Part shown: piece after piece, positions 1-10,156 of the stretch
How the letters are laid out: each line of letters opens with the position of its first letter
How positions within the stretch are numbered: the first letter of the stretch is position 1
DNA from: Streptomyces sp. CB09001
GTDB lineage: Bacteria; Actinomycetota; Actinomycetes; Streptomycetales; Streptomycetaceae
DNA: 64,000 nt
Assembly (NCBI RefSeq): GCF_003369795.1
Contig: NZ_CP026730.1
Coordinates: 558,001 to 622,000 of the forward strand
Reading direction: 5' to 3'
Made by a program: the position numbers and the translations under genes
The notes under the pieces: generated by a model
Seen by the model: only the letters and a program-made list of their open reading frames with translations
Databases searched by the model: none
Told to the model about the DNA's origin: nothing

Positions 1-653
1 ACTGGCGGGCGCTGGTGCTGTGCATCGCGCTGGTCGGCGCGTACAACATCACCGACTACATGCTGCTGTCGTACATGCCGACGTATCTGTCGGACGAGCT
101 GGACTACAGCGAGAGCCACGGCCTGATGATCCTGGTGGCGACGATGGTGCTGCTGATGCTGATCATCAACCAGGTCGGCCGGCTGTCCGACCACTTCGGG
201 CGCAAGCCCGTCCTGATGACCGGCATGATCGGGTTCTTCGTGCTGTCCGCACCGGCCTTCGTGCTGGTGCAGGACGGCAGTCTGCTCGCGGTCTCGGGCG
301 GCATGCTGATGCTCGGCCTGTCGCTGGTCTGTCTGCTGGGCACGATGTCGGCGGCGCTCCCGGCGATGTTCCCGACCAACGTGCGGTACGGGTCCCTGTC
401 GGTCGGCTACAACCTGTCGGCGTCGCTGTTCGGCGGGACCACGCCGCTGGTGATCACCGCGCTGATCAGTGTGACCGGCTCCGACATGATGCCCGCCTAC
501 TACTCGATGGCGGCGGCCCTGATCGGTGTGGTGGCCGTGGCCTGCATGAAGGAGACGGCCCAGAAGCCGCTGGCGGGCTCCCCGCCGTCGGTGCAGACCG
601 AGGAGGAGGCGGCGGAGATGGTGGAGGCGCAGGCCCCGACGCCGAAGTTCTGA
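1..653 (+). CDS. MFS transporter, metabolite:H+ symporter type (C-terminal part, 5' end outside window)
   Basis: The reading frame is open from the left edge to the stop at 651-653, so only the C-terminal ~216 residues are present. Several hydrophobic membrane segments are visible. The loop sequence GRLSDHFGRKPVL matches the conserved loop 8-9 motif of major facilitator proteins (G-x-L-S-D-x-x-G-R-K). The segment around FPTNVRYGSLSVGYN resembles the ProP/ShiA-like metabolite:H+ symporter branch, where FPTxVR-x-x is typical. The protein ends in a Glu-rich, probably cytoplasmic, tail. It would act in the cytoplasmic membrane as a proton-coupled importer of an osmolyte or organic acid; the substrate cannot be read from this part. 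A strong hairpin follows the stop codon. Confidence 0.85.
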   Translation, partial: WRALVLCIALVGAYNITDYMLLSYMPTYLSDELDYSESHGLMILVATMVLLMLIINQVGRLSDHFGRKPVLMTGMIGFFVLSAPAFVLVQDGSLLAVSGGMLMLGLSLVCLLGTMSAALPAMFPTNVRYGSLSVGYNLSASLFGGTTPLVITALISVTGSDMMPAYYSMAAALIGVVAVACMKETAQKPLAGSPPSVQTEEEAAEMVEAQAPTPKF

Positions 654-669
654 CGCCGCGGTCGCGGGC

Positions 670-721
670 ACACGCCGGGGGCGGTGGGGTTCGGTGCGAA
701 CCCCACCGCCCGTCGGCGTGT
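670..721. terminator. Bidirectional hairpin terminator
   Basis: A perfect 15-bp stem (679-693 pairs with 697-711) has a 3-base loop. The outer arms CACGCCG (671-677) and CGGCGTG (714-720) extend it. It lies between the converging stops of the transporter and the secreted peptidase, as expected for a shared factor-independent terminator. There is no U tract, which is common in Streptomyces. Confidence 0.8.
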
Positions 722-742
722 CAGGCCTTTCTCAGCCGCGGG

Positions 743-3700
743 TCAGAGGCGCTGCCACAGGGCGGGGACGTTCGGCGGCTCCCAGCCGGGGTAGGCGGTG
801 TGGCCCTGGATGCACCGGTAGCTGACGCCGTCGTAGCTCACCTCGTCACCGGCCGCGTAGGTGGCTCCCAGCTGCCAGGTGGTCTCACCGCCGTCGTCGC
901 CGGGCACGGTGAGGGTGTACGTGGTGGTGTGGGTGACGGTGCCCGTGCCCGTGAGGGTCAGGGTGTAGGTGCCGCCGGCCGTGCCCGCGGCGACCTGGAC
1001 CGTGGCGGTCGAGGACTGGCCGGAGGTGACCGAGTCCGGGCTGAAGCTCACGCTCACACCGGTCGGCGCGCCGGATGCCGACAGCCGCACGTTCTGCGCG
1101 TCGCCGCCGGTCGTGGCGGTGTTCACGGTGACGGACGCGGAGCTGCCCGGGTCGATGGTGCCCGAGGACGGGTTCGCGGAGATCGAGAAGTCGTCCTGCG
1201 GGTTGGGCGCGTCCCCGACGGCGGTCTTCCAGATCGTGTAGGCGATGCCGTCGGCGCTGCGGTTCAGCGCGGTGGCGCTGATGTTGGCGGTGGTGTCGCA
1301 GGCGGAGTGGTAGCACGGGTCGTAGGACCGGCCCGCGGTACCGCCCCACTTGGCGGCCTCCGAGGACGACTTGATGGCGGAGGCGCCGGTGGCGTAGCCG
1401 GAGGTGGGGATGCCGGCCTGCTGGAAGGAGTAGTCGTCGGAGCGGCCCTGGCCCTCGACGTTCTCCTGCGGGGCGAGGCCGAGGGAGGTCCAGTACTCCC
1501 GCATCGGGGCGGACGCCGAGGAGGACAGGTTGTTGATGAAGTAGCCGCCGTTGACGGAGGCGACCATGTCGAAGTTGTAGTAGGCCTTGATCCGGGAGCG
1601 GTCGGTCGTGGAGAGGTTCCGGGCGTAGAAGTCGGAGCCGTTCAGGCCCTGCTCCTCGTCGGTCCACCAGGCGAAGCGGACGCGGTTCTCCATGGTCGGG
1701 TTCTGCTCGGCCAGGGTCAGCGCCGTCTCGAGGAGCGCGGCGGAGCCGGAGCCGTTGTCGTTGATGCCGGGTCCGGCCGAGACGCCGTCGAGGTGGGCGC
1801 CGAACATGTAGACGCTGTTCGCGTCGCCCTTCGGCCACTCGGCGATCAGGTTGTTGCCGACGCCGGCGGAGCAGCCGGAGGTGCAGGTCTGCTCGGTGAC
1901 GGTGTAGCCGGCCGCCTGGAGCTTGCCCTTCACGTACGCGAGGGAGGCGTCGTACCCGGTGCCGGTGGACCGGCGGTTGCCGCCGTTCTGCGCGGCGATC
2001 GAGCCGAACTGCGCCAGGTGGGCCTGCACCTGGGCGACGTCGACGTCGGGCGGCGTGCCCGGGTTGTTCCCGCCGCCCACGGTGAGGGTGTACTGGGCGG
2101 TGTGGCTCTTGCTGCCCGCCGTGCCCTTGACCGTGAGCGAGTAGGTACCGGCGGCGGCGCCTGCCGTGGTGGACACGCGCATCGTCGACCTGGAGCCCGA
2201 GGTGACCGTCGACGGGCTGAAGGTGACGCTCACGCCGGGCGGGGTGCCGGTGGCGGTCAGCGACACCTGCTGGGCGCTGCCGGTGACGGTGGTGGTGTTG
2301 ACGGTGGCGTCGACCGCGGAACCGGCCTCGGCGTTGCCGCTCGCCGGGCTGAGGGCCAGCGAGAAGTCGGTCTCCTGCCGGGTGCAGGTGGGGTCGCCGC
2401 TCTGGGCCGGGATGTCGATCGCGTTCCAGGCCGCCCTGGTGGCGTCGAACAGGCCGCAGGACGCGTCCAGGTTCTTGGCCGCGGTGAGGGTGGCGGAGCG
2501 GTACCGCTTGTAGGTCATGCCGCTGGTCTTGAGCAGCATCCCGCCGTAGAAGATCTTTCCGGCGTTCTGGATGCCGATGCCGGTCACCTGGCTGCCGTCG
2601 CAGGTGGGACTGGAGGGCTTGCCGCCACCGGGGTTGGAGCCCTCGGCGAGGAGGTAGAACCAGTGGTTCATCGGCCCGGCGGCCGCGTGCTCCTCGGTCC
2701 TCGGGATGGCGGAGGAGTAGCAGTTGGGGTCGTTGTTGACCAGCTGCGGGTTGTACATGTTGCGGATCGGGCCGCGGCCCTGGAGGTTGATCTCCTCGCC
2801 GACGGTGTAGTCGGGGGTGTCGTACCCGGAGGGCTGGTTGGCGTAGGCCTCGGTGAGGGCGCCCATGATGTCGCCGGTGGCCTCGCCCAGGCCGCTCTCG
2901 TGGTTGGCGCCGCCGGGGGTGAAGCTGTCCAGGCCGTGGCCGTACTCGTGGCCGACCACGTCCATGCCGGCGATCCACTTGTTGGCGCTGTTGTGGCCGA
3001 TGGTGACCCGGGAGCCGTCCCAGTAGGCGTTGAGCTGATTGAGCCCGACGGAGGTGGGCCAGCTGCCGCCGTTGCCGTTGTGGCCGTTGCGGCCGAGCCA
3101 GTCGCGGAGCATGTCCGACTCCTTCTGCGCCGCGTACATGACGTCGACGCAGCCGGTCTCACGGCTGGAGGCGTTGCCGGTGCCCCAGTCGTCGTCCGGT
3201 CCGGTGAACAGGCCGCCGTTGTAGTCCGAGCACTGCAGGCCGGGGCGGGTGGTGTCGCGCAGGGCGTACTGGCTGCCGGAGCGGGAGGTGTCGATGGTCA
3301 GCGGGTCGGGGCCGTTCCATTCGCTGTGGCCGGTGCCGGCCTTCACGTCGTCGTAGCTGTCGACGACCTTGCCGGTGCGGGCGTCGACGAAGACGTGCAG
3401 CTTGCTCGGCGCATGGTCCTTGGTGGTGCCGACGAGCACGGTCTCCCAGGCGAGGGTCTGGACGTCGTCCTTGACGCGGACCACCAGGCGCCTGGAGTCG
3501 ACCTTGTCGACGTTCGCGAGCCGTTCGCGGCTGATCCTCACCGCCTGCTCGGACTTGATCCGGGCCTCGGTGGGCACGGCTGTCGCGCCCTCGGTGGCGG
3601 ACCGGACGGCGCGGACCCTGCCCTCGCCGTCGGCGAGGACGACGGCGTCGCCGCCGACCACCGGCAGACCGTTGTAGGTGCGCTCGTAGGCGACGGAGAA

Positions 3701-3943
3701 CAGGTTCTTGTCCCAGGGGGTGACCTGGTGGCGGTCGTACTGCTCGTCGGGGCCGCCGGCGACGAGGGCGTCCAGGCCGCTGCGTACGGCCTGGTCGGCC
3801 GCGGCGACGGCCCTCTCGACGGGGCTGGGTTCCGCCGCGGAGGGCGCGGACCGCTCCGACGCCGAGGCGAGGGAGGCCGGTACCACCACCCCTGCGAGTG
3901 TCATGGCCAGGACTGTCCCGGCCACCGCGGTCTGTCTGAGCAT
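743..3943 (-). CDS. Secreted M4 thermolysin-like metallopeptidase fused to M28 aminopeptidase and chitin-binding module
   Basis: This is a 1066-residue protein. The start is ATG at 3943, preceded by AAGGAG about 5 bases upstream and followed by a clear signal peptide (MLRQT, hydrophobic core, ASA). Domains in order: an FTP/PepSY-type propeptide (about 30-200); an M4 catalytic domain with the zinc motif HEYGH and downstream GEATGD, giving the third ligand Glu; an Ig-like domain; and an M28 domain with AHLDGV, the NDNGSG zinc loop and WTDEEQGL. A second Ig-like domain follows, then a C-terminal ~45-residue CBM5/12-like module (W-x-x-G-x-x-Y-x-x-G-D-x-[10 protein letters not shown]). M4 enzymes cleave internal peptide bonds; M28 enzymes remove N-terminal residues. 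The fusion would combine both on one extracellular, chitin- or wall-tethered polypeptide. The gene is monocistronic. Confidence 0.9.
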   Translation of the reverse strand: MLRQTAVAGTVLAMTLAGVVVPASLASASERSAPSAAEPSPVERAVAAADQAVRSGLDALVAGGPDEQYDRHQVTPWDKNLFSVAYERTYNGLPVVGGDAVVLADGEGRVRAVRSATEGATAVPTEARIKSEQAVRISRERLANVDKVDSRRLVVRVKDDVQTLAWETVLVGTTKDHAPSKLHVFVDARTGKVVDSYDDVKAGTGHSEWNGPDPLTIDTSRSGSQYALRDTTRPGLQCSDYNGGLFTGPDDDWGTGNASSRETGCVDVMYAAQKESDMLRDWLGRNGHNGNGGSWPTSVGLNQLNAYWDGSRVTIGHNSANKWIAGMDVVGHEYGHGLDSFTPGGANHESGLGEATGDIMGALTEAYANQPSGYDTPDYTVGEEINLQGRGPIRNMYNPQLVNNDPNCYSSAIPRTEEHAAAGPMNHWFYLLAEGSNPGGGKPSSPTCDGSQVTGIGIQNAGKIFYGGMLLKTSGMTYKRYRSATLTAAKNLDASCGLFDATRAAWNAIDIPAQSGDPTCTRQETDFSLALSPASGNAEAGSAVDATVNTTTVTGSAQQVSLTATGTPPGVSVTFSPSTVTSGSRSTMRVSTTAGAAAGTYSLTVKGTAGSKSHTAQYTLTVGGGNNPGTPPDVDVAQVQAHLAQFGSIAAQNGGNRRSTGTGYDASLAYVKGKLQAAGYTVTEQTCTSGCSAGVGNNLIAEWPKGDANSVYMFGAHLDGVSAGPGINDNGSGSAALLETALTLAEQNPTMENRVRFAWWTDEEQGLNGSDFYARNLSTTDRSRIKAYYNFDMVASVNGGYFINNLSSSASAPMREYWTSLGLAPQENVEGQGRSDDYSFQQAGIPTSGYATGASAIKSSSEAAKWGGTAGRSYDPCYHSACDTTANISATALNRSADGIAYTIWKTAVGDAPNPQDDFSISANPSSGTIDPGSSASVTVNTATTGGDAQNVRLSASGAPTGVSVSFSPDSVTSGQSSTATVQVAAGTAGGTYTLTLTGTGTVTHTTTYTLTVPGDDGGETTWQLGATYAAGDEVSYDGVSYRCIQGHTAYPGWEPPNVPALWQRL

Positions 3944-4211
3944 CGTGGCTCCTTGTGAGAGTGGGGGGCTCCTTGCGGGCCGGCCCGGGCCGTGACATGC
4001 CGGACGCGCACCCTGGGGTGCGGGGACGCGTCCATCAGGTGTCATTTGCATGTCATGTCGCGGGCTGGCGGAACCCTCACACCCCGCCACACCGGAATCA
4101 ACGACTCCGCGAGCTTGGTCCAGACCTGTCAAAATCCGGCAAGTTCGTGTGCGCGGCGCAGAGGTGCCGCGCGCCTCGCTGCCCCGAGCGCCACCGGAGC
4201 GCTCCGCCGCC
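3944..4211. other. Intergenic region upstream of the secreted peptidase
   Basis: This 268-base stretch lies between the peptidase start and the end of the regulator gene on the same strand. It should contain the peptidase promoter. I see no convincing ORF, and no hairpin strong enough to call a terminator. Confidence 0.4.
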
Positions 4212-5653
4212 TCACTCCCCCGCGTCCCGCAGCCGCTCCCGGTAGGCCCTGACCTCGGGCAGGTCGGCCCACCGCCCGGTGAGCCGGCTGTGCAGGCCGC
4301 GCAGTTCGGCGGTGACCATCGACTCGCGCGAGCGCACCGCCTCCGGCAGGACCTCCGAGGCGAGGGCGACGGCGGCGCCGGGATCGCCCGCACACGCCCA
4401 GCTGTCCGCCAGCCGCAGGGTGAGCAGCAGCCGGGCGCCGCGCATCTGGGGCGGCACCTGGGCGCGCGAGCGTGCGGTGGCGTCGACCGCGCGTCGGGCC
4501 GCCGCCCGGTCCCCGGTCGCCACGGCGAGGTCCCGCAGGGCGCCGCCGATCGCCGAGTCCACCCGCATCGCGCCTTCGGCCCCGGCCATCCAGGGCGCTT
4601 CCAGGTGGTCCTGCGGGCCGAGGCGGGCGAACCCCCGCCGGGCCAGGGAGATGTGCCGCCGGCACGCGGCCGCGTCGCCCGCCAGGGCGTGACCGCGCGC
4701 CTGGTAGAGGTCCGACAGGGTGGCCATCCACCGGCGCCGGGCGTCCACCGCCCCGATGCCCTGCGCGTACCCGAGCATCAGGGAAGGGTCCCCGTCGAGC
4801 CGGACCAGGGTGCACATGTCGCTGAGCAGGGTCGCGCGGGCCGAGGCGTCCTGGACCGCGTCCGCCCAGCGCAGTCCGTGCCCGAACCAGGCCATGGCGA
4901 CGCCGATCTGCCCCCGCTCCATCCGCAGCCGGCCGGCGACCTGGGCGTACTGGGCGCCGAGCCGCAACTGCCCGTACGGCAGCCGCCCGGCTGAGTTGAC
5001 CTCGCCCGCCCAGCGGGCCAGGGCCCGCAGCAGCCCCTCGACGGCCGTCACCCGGCCCTCGTGCCGGAACGCCTCCCGGATCAGGCAGGCCAGCACCGCG
5101 GTGAGGCCGTGCAGCACCTCCGCCTCGGCGGCCGCCGCTCCGGTGCCGGAGCCCCACGCCGGGGCCGGACCGCCTGCCGGACCCGGCCCGTGGAGCAGCG
5201 CCGGTAACTCATCCGGTTCGGGCACCGCGCACCCCGCGGTGCCGTGCAGCGGGCAGGCCAGCCCCTCGGCGGGCAGCCGCGCGGGCCACATCCGGGAGTC
5301 CGGCGCGTCCTGCCCGCGGGGGCGTCCGCGCCGGGCAGCGGCGCGAACAGCGCAGGGTCGGCCGGGAAGCGGCCCGGTCTCCGCGGCACCTCGCGCGGCG
5401 CGGCGACGACCGCGGCCAGTTCGCCGCCCGTCTCCAGCACCGCGTCGAGCCGCCGCACCAGCCCCACGGGCGGTTCGCGCAGGCCCGCCTCGAGTTTGCT
5501 CACCGCGGAGTGGTGATAGCCCACGCGCAGGCCGAGTTGCAGCTGGGTGAGTCCGGCCGCCCTGCGCAGGGAGCGCAACTGCCGCCCGAACTCGGCCCAC
5601 GGAGCCCCGGCCGCCCCCGCCGGTCCGGCCGTCCGTGCCGATCCACCGGTCAT
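4212..5653 (-). pseudogene. XRE-family regulator with TPR-like C-terminus, interrupted by a one-base frameshift
   Basis: The N-terminal part begins at ATG 5653 (GGGAGGGCGG upstream) and encodes a helix-turn-helix (GLTQLQLGLRVGYHHSAVSKLE). It reads in frame to about 5320. The remainder, from about DAPDSRMWPARLP to the stop at 4212, is in another frame and is an Ala/Arg-rich helical repeat region, as in Streptomyces XRE regulators with TPR-like tails. The two frames join if one G is added to the G5 run at 5318-5322; the span then becomes 1443 bases, coding 480 residues. The break is therefore either a sequencing or assembly error in a homopolymer or a recent inactivating mutation. If intact, it would be a cytoplasmic DNA-binding regulator. 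Its target is unknown. Confidence 0.75.
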
Positions 5654-5868
5654 CCGCCCTCCCCCGGTCGCGCCCCCGCCGCGGGCCGTGCGCCGCCCGG
5701 GCTTCGCGCCTCCACTGCTGGACAGCACAGAGGAGGGGCGGTGCCGCGTCAATCGAGTTGACCGAAGAGCGGCCGAACCGGTCCCGGTCGGTTTCGGCGA
5801 GGTCGGGCTACGATCGATCAACGGCCGCGGACGACCGGCCGGGAGCCCGGAGAACTGGGAGACACACC

Positions 5869-6591
5869 GTGTTCTACTACGTGCTCAAGTACGTACTGCT
5901 GGGCCCGCTGCTGAGGGTCGTCTTCCGCCCCCGGATCGAAGGGCTCGACCATGTGCCGGGATCGGGGGCGGCCATCGTCGCGGGCAACCACCTCTCCTTC
6001 TCGGACCACTTCCTCATGCCCGCGGTGCTCAAGCGCCGCATCACCTTCCTGGCCAAGGCCGAGTACTTCACCGGGCCTGGCCTGAAGGGCAGGCTGACCG
6101 CGTTCTTCTTCCGCAGCGCGGGGCAGATCCCCGTGGACCGCTCGGGCAAGGAGGCGGGACAGGCGGCGATCCGCGAGGGGCTCGGGGTGCTGGGCAGGGG
6201 CGAGTTGCTCGGCATCTATCCGGAGGGCACCCGCTCGCACGACGGCCGGCTGTACAAGGGCAAGGTCGGCGTGGCGGTGATGGCGCTCAGGGCCGGGGTA
6301 CCGGTCGTGCCCTGCGCGATGATCGGCACCTTCGAGGCGCAGCCGCCGGGCCGGAAGATCCCGAAGCTGCACCCGGTGGTCATCCGCTTCGGCGAACCCC
6401 TCGACTTCTCCCGCTACGCGGGCATGGAGGGCGAGAAGGCCGTGCTGCGCGCCGTCACCGACGAGATCGTCTACGCGATCCTCTCCCTGTCCGGTCAGGA
6501 GTACGTCGACCGGTACGCGGCGGACGTGAAGGCCGAGGAGGCCCAGAAGGCGGCGCAGGGCCGGAAGTTCCCCCGGCTGCCGCACCGCTAG
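5869..6591 (+). CDS. 1-acyl-sn-glycerol-3-phosphate acyltransferase (PlsC family)
   Basis: This is a 240-residue protein starting at GTG 5869, with GGGAG about 7 bases upstream; no earlier in-frame start has a ribosome site. The acyltransferase block I NHLSFSD (NHx4D type) carries the catalytic His and Asp. Block III YPEGTRS binds the glycerol phosphate. An N-terminal hydrophobic stretch (VFYYVLKYVLLGPLL) suggests membrane association. Family members transfer an acyl chain to lysophosphatidic acid in phospholipid synthesis, at the inner face of the membrane. It is probably transcribed alone, as a hairpin follows directly. Confidence 0.88.
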   Translation: MFYYVLKYVLLGPLLRVVFRPRIEGLDHVPGSGAAIVAGNHLSFSDHFLMPAVLKRRITFLAKAEYFTGPGLKGRLTAFFFRSAGQIPVDRSGKEAGQAAIREGLGVLGRGELLGIYPEGTRSHDGRLYKGKVGVAVMALRAGVPVVPCAMIGTFEAQPPGRKIPKLHPVVIRFGEPLDFSRYAGMEGEKAVLRAVTDEIVYAILSLSGQEYVDRYAADVKAEEAQKAAQGRKFPRLPHR

Positions 6592-6593
6592 CA

Positions 6594-6631
6594 GGCACGC
6601 CCCCCATCTGCCGTCGGCAGAAGGGCGTGCC
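6594..6631 (+). terminator. Hairpin terminator after the acyltransferase gene
   Basis: The outer arms GGCACGCCC and GGGCGTGCC pair, and so do the inner arms CTGCCG and CGGCAG, leaving a small internal bulge. It begins two bases after the acyltransferase stop codon and ends 31 bases before the next start. Confidence 0.7.
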
Positions 6632-6662
6632 CGTCGGGCGGCCGGACGCCTACCGTCGCCGT

Positions 6663-7688
6663 ATGACACGTGCAGTGGTGATCGGGGCGACGGGACAGAT
6701 CGGGCGGGCGTCGGTCGACGCGCTGGCCCGGGACGGCTGGGAGGTGACGGCCGTCTCGCGGGGCGGAGACCGGGACGGGCGGTGGCCCAAGGACGTACAA
6801 GTGGTCCGGGCCGACCGGGAGGACGACGCGGCGCTGTCGGCGGCGGTGGGCGAGGGCTGCGACGTCCTGGTGGACGTGGTGGCCTACGGGGAGCGGGAGG
6901 CACGGCAGTTGGTCTCGCTCGCCGGGCGGGTCGGCTCGGCGGTGGTGATCTCCAGTGTCTCGGTCTACGAGGACGACAGGGGCCGCAACTTCGACACGCA
7001 GGCCGAGCCCGACGGCTTCCCCGAGTACCCGGTGCCGATCACTGAGGCGCAGCGCACCGTCCGCCCGGGGGACGGCTCGTACAGCACCGGCAAGGCGGCG
7101 CTGGAGCGGGAACTCCTCGCGGCCGGCGACCGGTTGCCGGTGACACTGCTGCGGGCGGGCGCGATCCACGGCCCGTACTGCCGGACTCCGCGCGAGCTGT
7201 ACTTCGTCAAGCGCAACCTCGACGGCAGGCGCCGGCGCGTACTCGCGTACGGCGGTGCGAGCCGCTTCCACCCGGCGAGCGTGCGCAACATCGCCGAGCT
7301 GATCCGGCTGGCCGCCCCGCGACCGGGCACGCGCGTCCTGAACGCGGTGGATCCGGACGCCCCGACGGTGACGGAGATCGCGGCGGCGATCGACGCGGTG
7401 ATGGGCGTCCGGACGCGGGACGTGCTGTTGGACGGCCCGCCGGCGGACGGCGTCGGGGACACCCCGTGGAGCGTGCCCGCGCCGGTGGTGTGCGACATGA
7501 GCGCGGCCCGGGAGCAACTGGGCTATCGCCCGGTGGTCCGGTACGCCGACGCCCTGCCGGAGACGGTGGCCTTCATCGAGGAGCGGCTGGCCGGGCGGGA
7601 CTGGCGGGAGGCCTATCCGAAGATGTTCAAGGCGTACGGCGACCTCTTCGACTACGCGGCGGAGGACGCCTTCGCCGCGGAACGGTAG
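6663..7688 (+). CDS. NAD-dependent epimerase/dehydratase (extended SDR family)
   Basis: This is a 341-residue protein starting at ATG 6663. The N-terminal Rossmann motif GATGQIG (residues 8-14) binds the dinucleotide. SSVSVYED contains the family serine region. The usual YxxxK is replaced locally by YSTGK, which still gives Tyr and Lys spaced by three. The protein resembles bacterial NAD-dependent epimerase/dehydratases of undefined substrate, including reductases acting on nucleotide sugars. Neighbours give no pathway clue. A strong convergent terminator follows. Confidence 0.8.
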   Translation: MTRAVVIGATGQIGRASVDALARDGWEVTAVSRGGDRDGRWPKDVQVVRADREDDAALSAAVGEGCDVLVDVVAYGEREARQLVSLAGRVGSAVVISSVSVYEDDRGRNFDTQAEPDGFPEYPVPITEAQRTVRPGDGSYSTGKAALERELLAAGDRLPVTLLRAGAIHGPYCRTPRELYFVKRNLDGRRRRVLAYGGASRFHPASVRNIAELIRLAAPRPGTRVLNAVDPDAPTVTEIAAAIDAVMGVRTRDVLLDGPPADGVGDTPWSVPAPVVCDMSAAREQLGYRPVVRYADALPETVAFIEERLAGRDWREAYPKMFKAYGDLFDYAAEDAFAAER

Positions 7689-7700
7689 CGGCACAGGAGC

Positions 7701-7733
7701 AAGGGGGCGACCGGTCGGACCGGTCGCCCCCTT
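7701..7733. terminator. Bidirectional terminator, near-perfect 16-bp stem
   Basis: The 16 bases at 7701-7716 (AAGGGGGCGACCGGTC) are complementary to 7718-7733. They sit between the converging epimerase and tripeptidyl aminopeptidase genes. The central GACCGGTC palindromes will open to form the loop. Confidence 0.85.
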
Positions 7734-7752
7734 GCCGCTCGCCCCGTGCGGG

Positions 7753-9366
7753 TTACGGCTTGGGCGTGGCGTGCGGCGCGCAGGTCACGTCGCGGGCGTC
7801 CGTCCTGCCGGTGAGCAGGTAGGTGTCGACCCGGTCGTTGACGCACGGGTTGACCAGGCCGGTGACGCCGTGCGAGCCGGCGTCCCGCTCGGTGATCAGG
7901 CGGGAGCCCCTGAACCGCTGGTGCAGTTCGACGGCGCCCTCGTACGGGGTGGCCGCGTCGCGCTCGGACTGGACGATCAGCACCGGGGGAAGTCCCTTGC
8001 CGGTCTTCACGTTCAGCGGGGTCTGCTGCTTGACCGGCCAGGTGGCGCAGGGCAGGTTCATCCAGGCGTTGGCCCAGGTCATGAACGGGTGGTCGCGGTG
8101 GAGCCGGGTGTTGTCCCGGTCCCAGGTGCGCCAGTTGGCGGGCCACTTGGCGTCGGTGCACTCCACGGCCGTGTAGACGGCGTTGCCGTTCTCCGCGGAG
8201 GCGTTGCCCGCGGTGTCGGACAGGTCGGGTGCGGCGGCGTCGACGAGCGCCTGGGTGTCACCGGCGACGTACTGGCTGAAGATCTCCGCGGTCGGCGCCC
8301 AGGCCGAGTCGTAGTACGGGGCGCTCTGGAAGAAGGAGATCAGCTCGGCCGGTCCGACGACGCCGCCCAGCGGCTCCTTCGCGGCCCTGGCGCGCAGCTT
8401 CAGCCACTGGTCCTGGACCTCGGCGCGGGTGTCGCCGAGGTGGTAGGCGGCGTCGTTCTCGGCGACCCAGTCCTGCCAGTCCTTCCAGCGGCTCTCGAAG
8501 GCGACGTCCTGGTCCAGGTTGGCCTGGTACCAGATCTTGTCGCGGGACGGGTTGACGACGCTGTCGACGACCATGCGGCGGACGTGGTCCGGGAAGAGGG
8601 TGCCGTAGACCGCGCCGAGGTAGGTGCCGTAGGAGACGCCGAGGTAGTTGAGCTTCTTCTCGCCGAGGGCGGCGCGGATGACGTCGAGGTCGCGCGCGGT
8701 GTTCGGCGTGGTCATGTGCGGGAGCATCTCGCCGCTGCGCTCGAGGCAGCCCTCGGCGTACTCGCGGGCGAGCTTGCGCTGGGCGAGCTTGTCGGCCTCC
8801 GACCCGGGCACGGGGTCGGCCTTGGGCGCCTTGACGAACTCCTGCGGGTCGACGCAGGAGATGGGCGCGGAGTGGCCGACGCCGCGCGGGTCGAAGCCGA
8901 CGAAGTCGTAGGCCTTGGCGGTGTTGGCCCACACCGCGCTCTTGCTCGTCACGCGGGCCGGGAAGCGCAGGCCGGAGCCGCCGGGGCCGCCGGGGTTGTA
9001 GATGAGCGCGCCCTGGCGCTCGCTCCTGGTGCCGGTGTTGCCGATGCGGTCGACGGCGAGCTTGATCTGCTTGCCGTACGGCTTGGCGTAGTCCATCGGC
9101 ACCGTGACGTAGCCGCACTGGATGGGCTTGGGCAGGTTCCAGTCGGCGGCGCAGTCCTCCCAGTCGATGCCCGCCCGGGCGGCGCGGGCGGCGGCGACGG
9201 CGGCACCGCGCGCCTCCCGGTCCCAGCCCCGCCCGTGCCCGTGGCCGTCGGCCGGGGTGGCGCTCGCGGCAGGTGCCGAGACGGCGCCGGCGATCAGCGT
9301 GGCGGTGACCAGCGCTCCGGCCGTGCCGAACGCGGTCGCCCTCCGCCGTATGCTGCTCTTCCTCAA
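7753..9366 (-). CDS. tap: Secreted tripeptidyl aminopeptidase, alpha/beta-hydrolase fold (Tap/SlpD type)
   Basis: This is a 537-residue protein, the length I recall for the Streptomyces lividans Tap precursor. The start is TTG 9366 with GGAGG six bases upstream. The signal peptide has an RRR n-region, a hydrophobic core and APAASA. The oxyanion region NPGGPGGSG and the nucleophile elbow GVSYGTYLG (catalytic Ser) are intact. The late segments QSERDAATPYEGA and GSHGVTG supply the Asp and His. The C-terminal part matches the TAP-like domain. Tap enzymes remove tripeptides from extracellular peptide N-termini. It is monocistronic, with its promoter in the AT-richer stretch upstream. Confidence 0.88.
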   Translation of the reverse strand: MRKSSIRRRATAFGTAGALVTATLIAGAVSAPAASATPADGHGHGRGWDREARGAAVAAARAARAGIDWEDCAADWNLPKPIQCGYVTVPMDYAKPYGKQIKLAVDRIGNTGTRSERQGALIYNPGGPGGSGLRFPARVTSKSAVWANTAKAYDFVGFDPRGVGHSAPISCVDPQEFVKAPKADPVPGSEADKLAQRKLAREYAEGCLERSGEMLPHMTTPNTARDLDVIRAALGEKKLNYLGVSYGTYLGAVYGTLFPDHVRRMVVDSVVNPSRDKIWYQANLDQDVAFESRWKDWQDWVAENDAAYHLGDTRAEVQDQWLKLRARAAKEPLGGVVGPAELISFFQSAPYYDSAWAPTAEIFSQYVAGDTQALVDAAAPDLSDTAGNASAENGNAVYTAVECTDAKWPANWRTWDRDNTRLHRDHPFMTWANAWMNLPCATWPVKQQTPLNVKTGKGLPPVLIVQSERDAATPYEGAVELHQRFRGSRLITERDAGSHGVTGLVNPCVNDRVDTYLLTGRTDARDVTCAPHATPKP

Positions 9367-9829
9367 GTGGCCCTCCCCGTACGTGTTCTCGCGACAAGTA
9401 CGGGGATCCTCGCCGCTGTGGGTTTCCTGAGAACAGAGCCAGTACTACTTCTTTGCCAATCCGATAAACGGAGAAGGGCGTTCGATCGGCGGAGCCGTTC
9501 GGCCGACCGTCGACGGAGACTGAGTCCAGCGCGGCGGGCCCCGCGAGCGGCATGACGGCCGCACCCTCCTCGAACACGCGCGCAGCCGGTGGCTCGGTGG
9601 CGAAGCCGGGCCGTACGACGACCAGCAGTCCGACCGCGCGGTGTCCCGCCAGCCCGGCCGGTCCGTCCCAACCGCCCGGTGCACCGGGCCCGCACGGTCC
9701 GAGAAACCGCGGGTGGATCGGGGTGCGGACCAGGGCTACAGCGTTAGGGCCACGTCACCCGGTTTTGACCGATTGATCACCGATGCCACGGGCGCTTCCC
9801 GCGTGCCGCCGCCCGGACGCACGGCCGCG
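9367..9829. other. 463-bp intergenic region between tap-like gene and antitoxin gene
   Basis: This stretch separates the peptidase start from the 3' end of the antitoxin gene. Short open frames occur on both strands, but none has a convincing ribosome site or family similarity. It should hold the peptidase promoter near 9370-9480, the least GC-rich part. I see no repeat or RNA gene. Confidence 0.4.
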
Positions 9830-10114
9830 TCAGGACGGGTTCGGCCCCCGGTGCTCGGCGGCGATGCCGAAGCGGTGATGCTCGCGGGGTGCCGAGGCGG
9901 CGGCCGCGTCGTGGACCGCGGCGACCGAGGTGATCACCTGGGCGTCCGAGGACTCCTGGACCTCCTCCAGCCGCTCCAGGTCGGTGGCGGAGACGAGGGC
10001 GACGAGAGGCTTGCCGTGCCGCGTCACGACGACGCGCTCGCCGCCGTACACCACCCGGTTGATCAGGTCGGCCAGCTCGGCCCTGGCTTGCGTCACCGGA
10101 ATCTCGTAGGCCAT
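9830..10114 (-). CDS. Phd/YefM-family antitoxin, apparently without an adjacent toxin
   Basis: This is a 94-residue protein from ATG 10114. The N-terminus has the Phd/YefM signature: an [14 protein letters not shown] helix, then [20 protein letters not shown]. Family members bind operator DNA through this dimeric domain and neutralise a RelE/YoeB or Doc toxin with their C-terminal tail. No toxin ORF follows; the next gene downstream is the secreted peptidase. It is divergent from a clpP gene across a palindromic TGTACA-containing operator, so here it may act mainly as a repressor. The tail after about residue 70 is Ala/His rich and not recognisable. Confidence 0.85.
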   Translation of the reverse strand: MAYEIPVTQARAELADLINRVVYGGERVVVTRHGKPLVALVSATDLERLEEVQESSDAQVITSVAAVHDAAAASAPREHHRFGIAAEHRGPNPS

Positions 10115-10156
10115 GAGCCCAGCTTACGGTTCCGCCCGAATCCACTCCCAGCCAGC

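Noticed and set aside
20..3958. Very long open frame on the plus strand over the transporter and the secreted peptidase
   Set aside because: It is antisense to or out of frame with genes that have clear motifs, signal peptide and ribosome site. No domain is recognisable in it.
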